This document shows, piece by piece, positions 1 to 15,013 of a stretch of 64,000 bases of DNA. The stretch spans positions 53,080,939 through 53,144,938 of the forward strand of contig OX388351.1 in assembly GCA_947579665.1 (NCBI GenBank), read 5' to 3'. Position 1 is the first letter of the stretch, and the number at the start of each line of letters is the position of its first letter. The notes under the pieces were generated by a model. It saw nothing but the letters and a program-made list of their open reading frames with translations. It made no database searches and was not told the DNA's origin. This DNA comes from Sympetrum striolatum (Eukaryota > Arthropoda > Insecta > Odonata > Libellulidae). The translations under genes were made by a program, and so were the position numbers.

Positions 1-3000
1 TAATCTATATATAATAATTATAATAAAATCAAACTGGATAGTTAAAAAAATATGTTAAGCCTGGAAAGTAGTACCTTCAGGGATCTTTCTGCTGCAGTTG
101 TTGCTTTTTAATTTTTCTTATGGTACTATTTATACGATATTTCAGGGAGTATTTGCACTAGTCCTAAGAAAGAAAGGTGGTTCTTACTGAACGATTATGT
201 GAATGCCTTGAAAGGAAGTTTATGGATGGATGAATGAATCTTTTAATTAATATATTATATTTATTCATATGAAACCTCCATCTACAATAAATTATTATTA
301 CCGAAGATAAATATGGAAGCTCTCAGATGAGCAATCAAACATTTTTTTTGGATCAAGCACGTTAATTTCCTTATTTACAATATTCCTCCATTGTTTTATA
401 TATATTTGCTTCCTTATTCCTCTTCAGACGCATCCTCATATATTTTCCCTCTTTCAGACTGTACGCATTTTCATTCACCCACCACCTTCACCCAGCTCTT
501 CCTTTCAGTATACGTGTATTTATTAAAAGGAAAAATGAGTGGGGAATGGGCTATGGGCTGGGAACCCTCTGCGTTTGTAGTCAATGAGTATATGTCTTAT
601 ATGTTCATAACCATCGGGAAGTATTACTGCCTACAGTGGTTTAAGGAAGGTTCTCCTTCGTATCTGCATGCTTTGAGGTCGATGGGCTACCTTGCCGATG
701 GGCGTCGTCTCTTCCCACCGACGCCCAGGGCGTTCAGGTCGCGCGTGAACTGGAACCCGTCACGGGTGTTCACCTTCCAATGGGCCGATGCAAAAAATAG
801 CGCCATTAACGTATGCGCAGCCATTTTGAAACTCGTGAATGGGATTCTTGTCTCTCCTTCCCGTCTCTTTTTATGCGAGGGCTTCACGAAGGGTCGAAGT
901 CGCGCAGAAAGGGCTCTTCAAGAACGTCGCGTGCACGGAGCGCATGCGTGATTTTTTCAATTTGGATAATTAAGCGAAATTTCCCAAGATGCACGGAGGA
1001 TTGAATGGGTGCAATTTTATCTCACGTCGGCTGCGTTTGGGGATTAGATAAATGCAGAAACTGGTTGTAATATGGTGGGAGTCGATTTCTCTAATGCATC
1101 TTAGTTCTCAACTTAGTATTTATTTCTTACTGTACGTTTCCGTTAGAGTTTTTTCAGTGATTTCATCGGCCTCAAGGCTGGTTGAGTCTTCTACCTTCCC
1201 AACATTAGAAACAAAATCCTTCGAGGAGAGAAAAAAGAGGATTTAGCAAGGGAAGGGTTGAGGTAGATCGTTTCTGTTTTCATCGCTGAGGAAGAAAGTC
1301 CAAGCTAGCCGCTCGAGTTTTACGTAGATAAAAACATTCCTACAAACCTACCTATTTGTATCCTCTAATTATATAAAAAAACAACCTTGTATATTCACAG
1401 AATATGTTCCAAGCAATTGCAAGAAAAATATATACTATATGGAAATACTAAGCTGTTTTCTTTTTGGAAACTGCATCTTTTAACAATGTTCACCTGGACC
1501 ACGTCAGATTTAAACATGTATTTGTTCTTAAGTGGTTTACTGTTAAATGGTAATTATTTATTATTAGAGTAAATTGTTTTCTGACTCTGTCCTCTCGTCG
1601 CAACTGTCCATTTCGTCGCAAAGAAATTATTCAGGCTTATGCCTTGATTGATGACATTTTAAGGTTTAAGAAGGTCGCTGGACATGAGTCGCATTATCTT
1701 AAAAGTATTTTTGTTTCTTTTAGGATCATTTAAAATTAAACCTATTGGTGATTTATAAATGCAAATATTGAGCTTAATATGATGCACAGCAGCGAAATTT
1801 AAAAAATTGCCTGTAATAATTTTATCTCACAAATCATGTTTAAAAAAATAATATTTTAAAAATTCAATAAAATGTTTATTTCTTTTTAGAATAAAATGTA
1901 TTTCCACTTAAGAATGTAGCAGTTATATTACTGCATCAAGGTTTTTAGGTATTCATACAATTTTGTGGGATGAATCGCGTATTCATAAAATTTAAATCTA
2001 CTTGACCATCTCGATTAAAGAAGGCAATGGCTGGATAACAGCTATCATGCGCTTTCGGTTTAGCAGAAAACATTTCCAAGGAGGAAAAACTCGGCCTTTC
2101 TTAAGATATCGCCAGCGTAGATTCCCCTCGAAGCTTCTTCCCCGTATCAGATGTAACAGTAAAGCGAAATGTTTCCAAATGTGACCTTCAGGGGCGCTGC
2201 ATGTGTTATTAATGTAATCTGAAGATCGAATTAATTAGAAAGTGTTCAATTTGGGCCATCAAGAGCACGCTATAAACTAGGTTCAGTTTCGTAACGGTGG
2301 GGTGACCAAGGGCTCCTCTCCTTGCAGGCTTTGGATTAATGGCGAGAAATACCTTTTACGGAATATGTACGGCTTTTTATTTATATGAGCAAGTTTCTCA
2401 CGGGTGCAAATTGCTCGGTAATGTTTATTCATGGTGTGATTCCTGTTTCGTATTTTCATACTCATTCATTTTCCCCTTGTTTTCATTATTATTTCGCTTC
2501 TCTTTAGCTTTATTCTCTCATTTCCCTCATTAATCATTCATTTCTCTTCTACTGTGTCGTATAAGTCGATACTTTTTTATAGATCAATGTAGCCTTCCCT
2601 ATTCTTATAATTTTATTTTATTAAAATAATTGTAACGTATTCTCAAAATATTACTTATCCTTTTCATTTATTTGAAAATACCCACAGACATCCATTTGTG
2701 GACAGTTATTTTATTTCGTGTATTTCACGATTTCTGATGTCTTTATTCAATCGCATCTATATATTAATTTGCCATTGCAGGAAGAAGTCTTCCTTCTTTT
2801 GATTTTATTCTAACAGAATTTTGGTTGAACTTATTCATATAATTCAATTCATCCCTTGAATTGTATCTTTTTCCCCTATTTTCCTCATAAATATGATGGA
2901 AAAGAAAATCCCTTTATCGTTAGTTGTAAAAGCTATGCCTTAAAAAATAATCAGATGTGAATTTGAATATTTAAGGATTAATTTTTGTACCTATTCATAG

Positions 3001-3399
3001 TTTTAATTTTCTATTCGTTTATATAGTAGAGAACACATTTGGGATCAACTTTGTCGATTTATCTAAAATGAGAAAGCTCACTAGAAACTAGATATCTCCT
3101 CCATAAATTATTCTCACATAAGTATTGCTTTGTGTTCTATCATCATCCCGACAAAATGGCAATATTAATGGTTTACGGAGGTGATTAAGATATCAAGATT
3201 GTCACTTTTTTATGATAATGCCCAAAAATACCCCTAATCCACCCTCAGCAAGCTTCTAGATTCAGTACCCTTGCGACTGGAATTTCACTATCGTAAATCA
3301 AAAAGCTTGTCAGACTTCGTTAGCATTTTCTTCGTCGAGTATATATAAGAATTGAATCACTCATCGTTTGTCATGCGGCTGAAATAGCGAGTTAAGAGA

Positions 3400-3880
3400 G
3401 TTGGATTGTTTCTCTCTTTTTCCTTCCCCTTTCAAATCTCCCACTCATACCTCGGTTATCTCTCAGTGAGTCATTCCTACACCCCCACCTCCCCAGTCGG
3501 TGAGGCAACCGAGTTTCACTTGTTTCTACGCCTCTTCTAATTATGCCGCGTTGCGCTCTGCCCGTCCCAACTTTTCCCACAATTCCCCCGCTCTCGAATA
3601 TGTTGCCCTTCGTATTCCCCCCTCGACTCACTCCCCACCTGCTAACCCCCACCCATTGCTCCTCTATGCATGTCGGGCTCCTCCATTGTCTCCTCAAATG
3701 TATTCTCCCACGAACCTCTCTCTCCCTCACCCCGCGACCTCTCACCTCCAATCCACGGCGTCCTCCAAAGCGACCATTAGAGAAGCCTCCATTTTGTAGC
3801 ATTCTGCGCGAAGTGCGCACCTTTTATGCGGGTTTGGGTGCGTTGCTTTAATTGTCGGAGATTAATTCAGGTGCCGCGGG
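3400..3880. other. pyrimidine-rich, C-rich low-complexity stretch
   Basis: The + strand is dominated by C and T runs (cacccccacctccccag, cctctctctccctcacc). It yields overlapping open frames of about 100-140 codons on both strands whose products are low complexity (P/S/L on +, R/G on -). I regard none as a gene. Similar blocks are at 8860-9060, 33530-33650 and 62815-62870. Confidence 0.6.
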
Positions 3881-6800
3881 GAATTGGACGCTCAGGAACT
3901 CTTTCAGGGTCCGTTAATTCTGGGGTTATCGCGTTTAAAATTTTTGAATTTATCGAACGCTCAGCGGTGAATTGGTAAACTAATTTGAAATTTTGAATTC
4001 GTATCTTTTTTGATATGTTTTAAGGATGCTATTTAATATGGTCGATGTGATTTCAAGGGCTAAAGCTCCCGTTGATGGCTATCAAATTTATTAGGCTGGA
4101 AATCAAAAGATTATAACCCTCTTTGGCAAGCTTTAGAGTTCCGACTTGAAGGAACTTTTTTTGTTTAAAAATAAATTAGTCGATCGAAAGGCTAAATATT
4201 TAGCTCAGATATTGGTTTACTCTGAAAATTTCATTCCTTCACTATTTTGTTATCGCTGACGTGAGATAAATTAGATAAAATATCCATGTAAAAATGTTTA
4301 ACATTTTCTGAATATGTTTGCAATATTCTAATTTTCTCAATATGAATCATATTAGTTTAAGCAGATCAGAAATGTATGTCGGGGGGGTTTAAATAGAGAA
4401 AACATTCGCCGAATAGAAGTGAATTGATTGTGTAGTTGAGATTTAGGAATTTTCTCCAACGTTATTGTAATATTTGTACATCAAAAAGCTCTCTGTAATT
4501 CTTTGAGTTAAGACGTCATCTTTATAGGTGAATATTCGTTTGACTTTTAATGAAAAGAATCTGATGCTATTATTTTTCCAGCAGTAAGGGTACAGGGAAG
4601 TATTTCGTCTTATGATAAACCCATTAAGAAGATCTTGCCATAGAATGAGGTAACATTTCAGTGAACGTTTTAGAATTACGATCCTGTGAGGACCATCGTT
4701 TTCCTTTCCTCCATATTAATTATATATCCAATTTTTCATGTATTTTTACGCAACTCGCAATCGAACCTAAACGAACTACGAAGACGCGCATTTATTCGCG
4801 AAGATGTTTCATTTTGTGTGGACTCCACGAGCCGCTGATTTCACTCGAAACTCTCGGTTTCGAAAACGTTTGCGCAGTTGGCGAACCCATCGCAGCGTTT
4901 CTAATTTTGTTTATATATCTTCTTCTGACCTCCTACTTAAAGGATTTCGAATTTTTCCGTTCGTGGATTTTCGTGTTTTCTCCCGCGTCGTCGTGGAAAG
5001 CAAATTGTAGGATTCACTACTGAATTCTCCCATGAGTTTTCGAGATGGAGCTTCTGTCACACATTTTGCTCTCGAATAAAAAGAAAAAGGTTTTCTAACG
5101 GGTTACTTCTCCCCTCTCGTATAGCGCTCTATACCTTAATGATATTTTCAAGGAAACTTGTTAATTAGATACGGTCTCGCTTTCCTACCTTCTTATGTTC
5201 CGTTTTGCTGCGTTTCTCATTTCGGCTGTCCCAATAAAAATGGAGGGAACTTGCGGATGTTTCTCAGTCAAAACAAGCCATATAATCCGCCCGCTATTGT
5301 AAGTTATGAATACATAAACACGAGAACGATAAGATTCGGGAGCGAGCTGTTTCAGCCACTTCCACTTTTTGAGGATATTTTGAACGTCCTGTATCTCAAG
5401 AAGATCTTCTGTAAAAGAAAGTAGCCTTCCTACTCCTTTTCTTTATCAGCAAGGCTCTCTGTAATTGAAACGATGTGATAGCATGGTTAATTTGTCGAGT
5501 GATTTTGTGTTATTCGATAAACATTCCAAAAATATGCACCATGCACTACTTATATTTAAAGGAATTTTAAATTTGCTACAATTACCTTCAATCAGAATTT
5601 TCTTCTTTGTTAGTAATTTTGGAGAAAAATTTAACGACTCCCTTGTGATTTTATCTGATGAAACTTTTTAGAAAAAATAACAGTTTTATTTAATTAAAAT
5701 TAATTTAATATTCAATTTAAATTGGTAGTTATGAAGTGTCTAATTCATTTGGTAATTGGAGTGTAAAAAAATTAATTTCCGCGAACATATTCTAATTTGC
5801 TAAAGAAATTCTTGTATCTTCACTATCGTACTTGCGTCGCACTTATTACTCATACATAGTATGGCTATCTATCAAAATGACTGGAAACTGTATAAATATC
5901 ATAACTGGAACGCTTTGCTGTATATGATAAAGGGAAAAATGGACTGCAAGTTGCTTCTTTTCACAATCCCGTTATTTAATTGAAAAATTCACAAGACCGG
6001 TGCATTATAAAAACCACTTTATACACGAAATTGCAAATACCTCGTAATGACTGTATGTATTCTGATGTCTCTCTACAAGTATGCAATGTGTATGCAAAAC
6101 ATTTGCAGTTTTCATATACGTTACGGAGGCTGAGCAAAGTGATTCGTTATTCATCTTCAAAAAATTCGTGAGCGAGTTATGGAAATATTTTAAATAGAAT
6201 GAGTTTTTATGTAATTGCTGTTGTTTATGCATCGGTACTATATACGTCAGAGTAGACTGAAAGCTTTTACGACTTCAGGAATTCAGGATTTTAAATCCAC
6301 AGAAATATTATTTTACGAATATATAAAACAAAGCCTTTACATGCTTAGAAACTCATCATTTCTTAGTTACGAATACTCTAAGGATGGAAAAGTCCTGCTC
6401 GAAAGTAACTCTTCATTTCTTTTGTGGAACAGTTTCTGGGAAATTTTTCTCCACACAAACCTTCCCACCATTACTCTTTCCGCGAACTGACCACCGTTTC
6501 GTCATCTTCGAAAGACTTTAATATTTTTGTCCTTTCTCCGTGCTCTTGTGCAGATAAGGGCGTGTGGTGTGGGGCGGCCTATTCCATATGAAACCTGTTT
6601 TTCGTGTGCACACCTGCGTGACGATGGGGCACTAAAATGGAAGGAGACCACAGAGTCACTTACGCAGATAAGGAGACAAGGGATTTATGTGGAATAGGAA
6701 AAAAAGCTTATTGAAATTACCTGACGGTCTCAGAGGGGGAAACGCAGGGGAGAATTCGGAGTACTTAAGTCCAAGTTGCGAGGTTATTGTTTTCACATTT

Positions 6801-9410
6801 GTTTTCGCATGGTCTTCCACTACCTCTTCGTGCTTGCCGATTGGGAATTTATTTATTTTCAGTTTTCACTCACAGCATGATTGCCAATACAAAGTTCACA
6901 TATAACAAATGAGAAAAATAAATTAATTATAACAATAGCGAAATATAAAACAAGTTAATTAGGATTATTTAGACAAGGGGTTTTACTTTGCGTTAGTCCA
7001 TCCCATGAGAATGAATGTCCTTGATTATTGATGATTGATTTAGGTGTAAAGGTAGATTAGGGGTGAAAATAGTTTGCCAACGAAGCTGTATTAGCTCCAA
7101 TGTAGCTTATTGCGGATAAAATTAATGCTAATTAATTGAAAATATTTTTATTCCTTCTATGAATAGACTAGTAGGATAGTTGTTATGGGTTAGCATTGAA
7201 ATTTGTATGAAAACCCTAGGAAAAAACGACCTATTTGGCCGCAAATTTTAAATTAGGGTACAAGAAACAGCAGGTTTACTTTAGGGTGTTTTTGATGCTA
7301 TCTTGAAGGAATGTCATGAAATAAAAAAAAATACGTCGCATGATCATGCACAAATTTACTACCATAAACTTAATGAAGGATATTACGCGGCAACAAAGAG
7401 CAAAATGATTGAGAAGCACTTGATTACGGTGTAGTCAAAGCCAAATATTAAAGGACTGACAATATGTGAGTAATATGCAAATATTGAGTATTTATACACG
7501 AATTTATAACATTGTGCAAATCCGCAGCTTATATCCACGTACTTTGAACGCATCTCTCCTCCTTTTTTGTCCCAATTGATAGGTATGAGAGTAGCGCAGA
7601 AAATGTCTTCACCGCATTCGCGCACAATTAGATCATTTGAGATGTACGTGTCGTTGAGGCTGTCATATTCAGCGTCGCGAATCCGGAAGACGAAATTCGT
7701 GCGAGGATTCGCTCCCGATCGTGTGCCGCTTCTCTATCGGATTCCTCTTTTATCCCACGTTTTACGCGTTCCGATTCGCGATAAATGAAACCGAGTCATC
7801 CGTGGTTCGCGTCGTCAATTTTCCGGTCTTCGAAGTACGGTTTTCAAAAGCGTGAGCGTGATCGAGGATTCGATATTCGGATTTTCCGCAGACGAGATGA
7901 AATAAGGGTTTGTGAGGTTTGGAGCTTGAATTCGCTGATGGAACGAACGGATGCACCGTAGATGCAACAGGTGTCAGGAACCGGGTTCTGGTGGAATTTG
8001 CTGAGCGAATTGCTAAGCCATTTTGATATAGTTGTGAGAGTCTTTCGGATGCAGCGTCTATCTTCTTGATTGTTAATAACTGAGTTGGCGTTCATATATT
8101 GCCAATGATGTGATGGGCATGAAATGCAAGGTTCCCATTAGTAATCATGCCTCTGTTTTTTAATTTTCTTGCAATCTTTTTAGTCGTATTGTATGGTCAA
8201 AGTCGTCCTTACACTCTCGATGGCATTCACTAGATAGTTAATTTTTTACCGTTCAATTCTTTTATCTCCCGCGATTTCACTCCTGGAATCAAATCCTGCG
8301 GTATTTACTACCTTTTAAAACGCTTTTATACCGGTAGAGCGTAACAGCTCGTTATTGAAGTATTTAACTCATCTCTATCAGAGGGTAACAATTCAGTACA
8401 TAAATATTTTCATGTACCAAATTATTTTCCAACTTTCGTCGTAGCTGTAATTCAGGTGGTATATGGCGAGAATCAGTTGAGTATTCTTGTAAATGAAGTT
8501 TCATTCGGCTATTTTACTTTTTAGGGATTATATGATAATAAAAAATCAACTGATACTGTTTTTATTAATAATAGGTCTCCTGACTTAATTCTTGGTTGAT
8601 TACATATTTTAATTAGGGTACTGGCATCTGATCGTATGTGTTATGTACGGGCTTCTACATTAGTGAATATTTAATGTACAGAATTGATGACGTAGCTAAA
8701 AAAATGTTTGTAATTGTTATCAGCTCTTTTCTAGTCTATTCCTCTTTACTTTTATTATTTTGTACAAATGCTCGAATAAAATTCAAAAATGCGTCAAGGT
8801 ACTCTCGTAAGTTGTGAACGTAGTCCACTTCATAGCATAGCGATGTCGCTTAAAATTTCACAGCGTCCATTTCCCCATGTTTCAATCAACCCCTCCCTTT
8901 CACTTCCATTTCTCTCCCTCAATTATTCCTCCCCCCACTCCCCCTTCACGGTCTGCATGGCAGACCCCGTTGGCCATTCGACCTCGCTTTATCTCCCCCA
9001 CTCCCACGGGGTCCCAGGTGCCCCTCCTCCCTCACACACATGCAACAATCGCTCTACTGAGGGGGTGGTCAGTTAGGGCGACACCTGTCTTCGTTGGTGG
9101 GGTGGATTAGAGAGGGTGAAGCCTTGTTGGAGATAGTAGATATCTACTCCCCATCCTCGACTATACTCTAACCTGCTCTTTTTTGCTCTCAGTCAATAAA
9201 CCCACTAATTCTCTCCTTACATGATGTTTCCCTGCTCTGGGAACTATTGATAATTTTTAACGTCTCTTGTGAGAAAAGAGTGAATAAAATGAATTCATTC
9301 CCTCAGAAATAATTCGTAACAAACGTCACAGTTTGAAAATCCATCACGGAGAAAATAGACCAATATCCTCACTTTTTCCTCGGATTAATTTTTTTCCTCA
9401 CAAACAGACG

Positions 9411-9539
9411 ACTGGTTTCGGCAAATAGAACGCTAGAGTTTAGGCGTTCCAACATTTTATTGAAGTTTTATCCTAAACGAAAGATCACGGGTGGTAATCT
9501 CTTTATCGGAAGGTCACCTATACATCTATAATCATCAGG
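9411..9539. repeat. dispersed-repeat motif (ACTGGTTTCGGC ... ATCATCAGG)
   Basis: ACTGGTTTCGGC at 9411-9422 and ATCATCAGG at 9531-9539 resemble the paired motifs of a short dispersed repeat seen again at 43004-43037 and 61856-61881, here with a longer spacer. The element type is unknown to me. The assignment rests on motif similarity only. Confidence 0.35.
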
Positions 9540-12500
9540 TATTTTGATGAATTGCACATAGCGTGTACTCAAATAGTTAACATCGAAATTGTATTAAAGA
9601 AAACTTTATGACCGCTTGGTAAACCTGAGAAGGGTATTTTCTATTTCCTTGTTCATTTAAAACACTAATCGAAATTGGGAAATAAAAATTTATATTGTAT
9701 TTATTTGTTTTAAGAATTGAAGATCAGGTCGCACTTAACGACCGATATGTTCGCAGGATCCCCGCCTTGTAGATGTAAAATTGTAGATTCATGGCGGAAC
9801 TTTGTAGTTTTAGTTCATTAAAAACAAGAATTGTTCGACCTGCTTTAAATCCAGCGTTGGAAGGTAAATTAGCTTTGTGATAATCTAAATATTTACATTT
9901 TTCTCATTTATTTCATGTGTACACGCCAAGGTTATGAAGAGTTAATTTTATGCGCTCTGTTATTTTTAAGTTACATTCTATATGCATTAGTACGACATGT
10001 AGATTGTACGTACCGCTTTTAATTAACCCGTTGTTATTTATGTTTCACTAACATAATTTCAGTCCGACTATCAAGTAAGCTGAGACCTTTGTGTGATTTA
10101 TTGTCGGAGAATTTCTCGTATTAATATGGTTTATTTCCCAGACGTATCCGAAAGAGAAATTACTTTGCGGAAAGAGATGACGGAGGGAGATTCCGTTTGC
10201 ATTCATCTTGCAATCCCCTATCTCCTTCTACGCCACCACTTTATCCCTCGGTAAACTATATTTATAGTAAGGCTTGACATTTGCGTGCACTACAGCAATT
10301 AACATGCATGAGAGCTATTTTTAGAAGCGCCTGCGAAGATTAAACGATGACTCCTCTTCCTAGAGGAGAATTATACTCCTGTTTTGTAAATTTATCCATT
10401 TTTACAACTTAGAGCAAAATTAAATTCACCTATCCATGTAGTGAAAGGATATAAAAGTCCCACGTTATCAAATTATCATGACTCTATTGGTTTTATCTTT
10501 TTATGTTCTCTATTGCTAACCCTTTTTGCCAATTCCTAGCCCTATCTGATTTCAGCTCTGTAACTCTCTCTTCTCGCAACCTCCTCCCCTTCCCTAGCAT
10601 TGCATTACCACAGAGTGTTTCGACAATCCCTTTTCAATCTCTTGCATCCCTGCCTTTCTTCCCCACCGGATCACAACAAGAGATCTTCCTAACGCCCCTA
10701 ATTACCGCAGGAAGAATTCATTCTTCAAGGTGTTAGATGCCGCTTTCACTTATTCCCATTTAGCTCCAAGAGTGGTGCCACAGGGTTCGGTTCTAGGGCA
10801 CAAATTATTTTATTTCGTAAAGAGGAATATTAAAGGCTTTCAATTTGGTTCATCATCTTAAAAAGCGATGCAACTATTTGAAGCGTTCTTCTCTTTCATT
10901 TTGTACATACTAATTAACAATTCTGAACAATAAATTAATGGCTGAGGTTCTTTTACTGATTTATTTGTTCGTAGTAGTCTCTCAGTACAGACAGTTGACA
11001 GTTACAGTATAGACATTGGTAGTGTAGGTGTTTGTATGATAGCTTAGGGACATTTAAGGTCACAAGCTCGAATTCTGGTTTTGTAGTGGATGTTTTATTT
11101 CCATTTTTTAATTGTTATTGTTCAATGATGGCTTTGCTAATTTATAAAAATGTCAATTCTCGGACAAGAAAACCAGATAATCAGAATGGTGAGGTAAAGT
11201 TTTGTTGATCGATAAAATACTATAAAATATCGCCGAGAATTAGTCTGTAAGACCTACTTACTTACTTTGATTATATTGATGTCGGTAATACGTCTCAAGA
11301 TTTACACGGCTATTTCATTGCGTTGCATATGTACCCCGAAGTGCGTCACAGACGATAAAGAGCTTGGGCAAGGACCCCTCCGTCACTGCCAGTTATTTCG
11401 TGGAAAGCAGCTCTGCAAAATATAACTGCATCAGTTCGGTCGGAACCAGTTCTTCGATAAGAAATAATTAATGAGACAATCGATAATATTCGCAGGTGCG
11501 TAACGCTTCGCTTTTCGTTTCGCGATGCGCTTTTGTTTCCCAATATTCTCCGAGGTTTCGAGATAAAGATGTCTACGCGACCTCCAAAAGCGGCGAATAT
11601 TTGCTTCTACGTAACCTACAATTTTCGCCGAGATAAACCTAAAATGGGCAGTTTCTTGATAATTGTTCCGCGAGTGTAATTAAAGGGATAAGGCGAAAAG
11701 GAAAGGCAAGTTGGGTGGCGGAAAACTACGTGTTTTGACAGAGTTTGCTCCTCCTTTTTTATTTACTTTTAATTTGCGAAAATGTAATCGCTTGGTCGTC
11801 GTAGGTCGTGGGTAAGCAGCCTGCGCCGAAAAATTCTTTTCAATTTATATCTCTTGTATTATGTTGAACAAATTCTTACGATCTTCTTGGAGCTAATGAT
11901 TCCTTAATGAGAAGAAGAGCATGGACACCTCGTCGGTGTGGGTAGTTAGTAATTGTGTCTTCCTCTACGGTACTGACTGTACATAGTCAACTTCATATTC
12001 TGAATTTTTTGTTTAAAAGTAGTAATTTACTGATGCGTTTGGAATTATGTTGCTACTACCTGCGAAAAGATTCTGCTGAGAAGAGGATTGATGTCTCTTT
12101 ACATACCTATATATTCAGGGTATAAAAGAAGAAAGTAATGTTTTTCAAATTTTCAATTCCCCTCGGTTTCCTTTTCCTGTTTTAATTAATGATTACTTGT
12201 TCTGTTTGTTTTCCTGTATCTGGTCTGGAACTTATTTGTAGTCCTCAAAAGTAAAATAATTAATTCATTAATTGCGAAGAAACTTTACGATGTGATTTAA
12301 AGCCTTTATATTATATTTCATGGTTTGTGTAGTAAAAAGGGATTATTGTTTTGCCTTCTGTAATACCATTTGCTTAAATTAGATTTAGAAAAGCTCTGTG
12401 CTGCATGTCGGTTCTCGTTAGAGGTAGATATGAGTATGACTGAAAAATAGTAGTAAGACTACGAAAGGAGGCAAATTCTTACCAATGAGGCTTTCTCGTA

Positions 12501-15013
12501 CGTTTATCACTACATTTGCAACCAAGGATTCGTTTTTGGCATCTGCCCTAGTAACATGTTTATAATATTTCCGATATACATCATTTTGAAGATTGTTCAT
12601 CGATAAATCGTTAAAATATTTTTCTCTGCTATAATACGCACGGAAAAGATTCACTCGCTCGTAACTTTTTCATGCATCCTACAGGTCATTTGGCGCGGTT
12701 CAATAATACCAAATTAGATTTTTTTACCTGCACGTGGTGCATTGGAGAAAGGAAGAAGAAAAAATCGAAATAGGTTGTTCTCGAGAAGTCAGGGATGTTT
12801 ATTCTTCCAATTATAAGTACGTTTGAGTCGCAACAGAGAAGTGGCAATCACATCGGCCAATCGACCAGAGTCACTGGATCGGAAACAGCAGCGCACTAAA
12901 AAAGACTTAAGCACCGAGAAAACAATTTGTTTTTACGTTCGATTAACCCATCTCGACCACGGAATGCCGCGACCCACCGCCTTGAATCGGCCCTCCACAA
13001 TCCCAACAATCCACTTGCCCCCCGTCGCCCGGTTCCTCAGGGGAGACGAAGCGTGTTCCTCATTGTTGAACTCTCCACGGAAAGGCATATCTTGGGAATT
13101 GGGTTGAAGAGCGCAATGAAACCCAAGTGCTCTTTTTCGTCCCGCCTTTTTGTGTGTCTAGAGCAAACGGCCGCAGAAAGGGGAAGTTCCGATCGTGCAA
13201 ACAGAAGGGAAAACCTCAAGGGCAACGGCGGGAAAAAAGAGTGGAAACGCGCCTCTGAAGTGCCATTATTACCACGGCGTTTGAAAAATGGTCAAATGGA
13301 GCCCCTGACGCAAAGAGTCCTCTATTGTGGAATCCTCACGACTTTGCCGAAGCGCATGATGGGGAATTTGGAAGTTGTTCTCGAGATTCCTTCCCTTGTT
13401 ATGGTTGAGGATCCGGTGGTGAAGGAGCTTTAAATTGAGTCGATGATGCCTTCATTTCTGAATGAAAGGTGATTTTTCAACGAATTTTTATTGCTAAGGG
13501 ATTCGAGTTATCAAATAAGTAAATCAAATCTGTTGTGATTTGATAATAGCTATTGTATTTCGAACAAATTTACCCTTTGTCTTTTAGAATATGCTGGGTC
13601 ATTACATCTTCATCATCAAGGACCTGTGGTGACAGTAACTTATATTACAATCTATCCAATCAATCTTTCAAAGTTCTTTGTATACAAATACACAATATTA
13701 TATCACAACTAAAACAATTTTCAATTTAGCCTAAGTTTAGATAAGAACCTAATGTACCCATAGCATCTATATTTAAACATAAAATAAGATGTGAAATCGA
13801 TCGATTCTTCGCTGGGAAATATTAACAAGTGTTCTAGGAATTGTATAGCTCGTTCAAAAGCGGTTTAATGTAACATTTAAATCTCCCACAGGCCTGTGTA
13901 GCGCTCTCATGGCACTGTCTTTCCTCCCACACTTCACTGACACATTCCACCCACGTACCGAGCTATTATCTCCTAATTCTTCCGAGCAGCTCACTGCACT
14001 CTCTTATCCTCTCTCTCTCTCACCCTCATCTGCTATCGACGCAAAAGGAGCCTTCGTATCTCCGTCCCTTCTACGCCGTAAAAACCAAATGTGACCGTTT
14101 CTCCATCTTATATAGGTCTTTTCATCATATATGGACGGTTAAGTTTCGTATCAGGAATGGGATTGGTGTGTTGCAATCAGTCTGCATTTTTCATCTCGCT
14201 TAAATAATAATTATATGTGATTTGTCTGGCGGAATTTATGTTTCCGCGTTCATTACACGCATACAAGCATAATTTAAAACTACTCTAATTAACTCCGGAG
14301 CAAGTTTCATCCTCGTTTTTTTTTTGCTAGAAAGAGTAATGGAGGATTGTTTATCGTGCCGATGAAATTTAGTATCTGAAGTTGAACATTTGAAATATAA
14401 TGTTCTTGGTTTCCTTATCTTATGTCTTGCATTGGAAGCAAATGCTATTATTGCTTCATTCCTGTGTTCTTTATATTTAGTTTGACATTTCCTTTATGTC
14501 AGTGAAAGTCTGTTATATGAAATATTGATCGACAGTTTTTTTATATAAATTCAGTTCAGTACTCGTGAAAGTTGTCCATTAATTCGTATTCCTTTCATTT
14601 CTGCGAGAAATAAAAATTTATGTCATTTGAATAGCCTATTTCACTGGAAGATTTATAATTTATTTGACATATTTCTTCGAAATACTCTTTTGGTACACTT
14701 TGGAACGTTTTGCTAAAAATACATGATTATTTTCTTGCTCCTTTTTAGATTGTGGAAAAAATATTCCATGGTGATACTGCACAAATTTGAAAGTTGTTAA
14801 CCTATGCCTGCTGCAACTGGTAGTCATTAAGAGAATCTCAAAAATCTCATTCACTATCCCGAATTCCCTTTCGTAACTAATTTCACTATCCGAGATCTTT
14901 GTCCCTACCGTAAGTGAAGGTCGTTCAGTGAAAGTTCGTCCGAAATTTATAATGATGGCTTTTTAATTGAAGTTGAAATCTGTTTAACAGTGTCCTATTT
15001 CCGTTCTTTGCAG

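Larger units (their letters stand above)
1..15013 (+). other. non-coding, presumed upstream intron or 5' flank of pointed
   Basis: No exon I can recognise lies here, although the exon at 15014 needs an upstream coding exon ending one base into a codon. The open frames are short, unconserved in appearance and concentrated in less AT-rich patches (about 660-960, 3400-3880, 7560-8000, 8790-9110, 11340-11700, 12820-13430). AT-rich sequence fills the rest. A 14-bp perfect palindrome (AGTAGATATCTACT) sits at 9135-9148 and a dispersed-repeat motif at 9411-9539. An N-terminal exon shorter than about 50 codons could have escaped me. Confidence 0.6.

Noticed and set aside
391..951. Open frame of 186 codons on +
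   Set aside because: The product has no recognisable domain, its composition changes halfway, and there are no supporting splice sites or neighbouring exons. It is likely chance in a less AT-rich patch.
3392..3820. Open frame of 142 codons on -, with overlapping frames on +
   Set aside because: All are low complexity (R/G-rich or P/S-rich) and caused by C/T-rich DNA.
12927..13433. Open frame of 168 codons on +
   Set aside because: The frame is open through a CpG-richer stretch but begins at TTG, matches no family I know and lacks a consistent exon structure.
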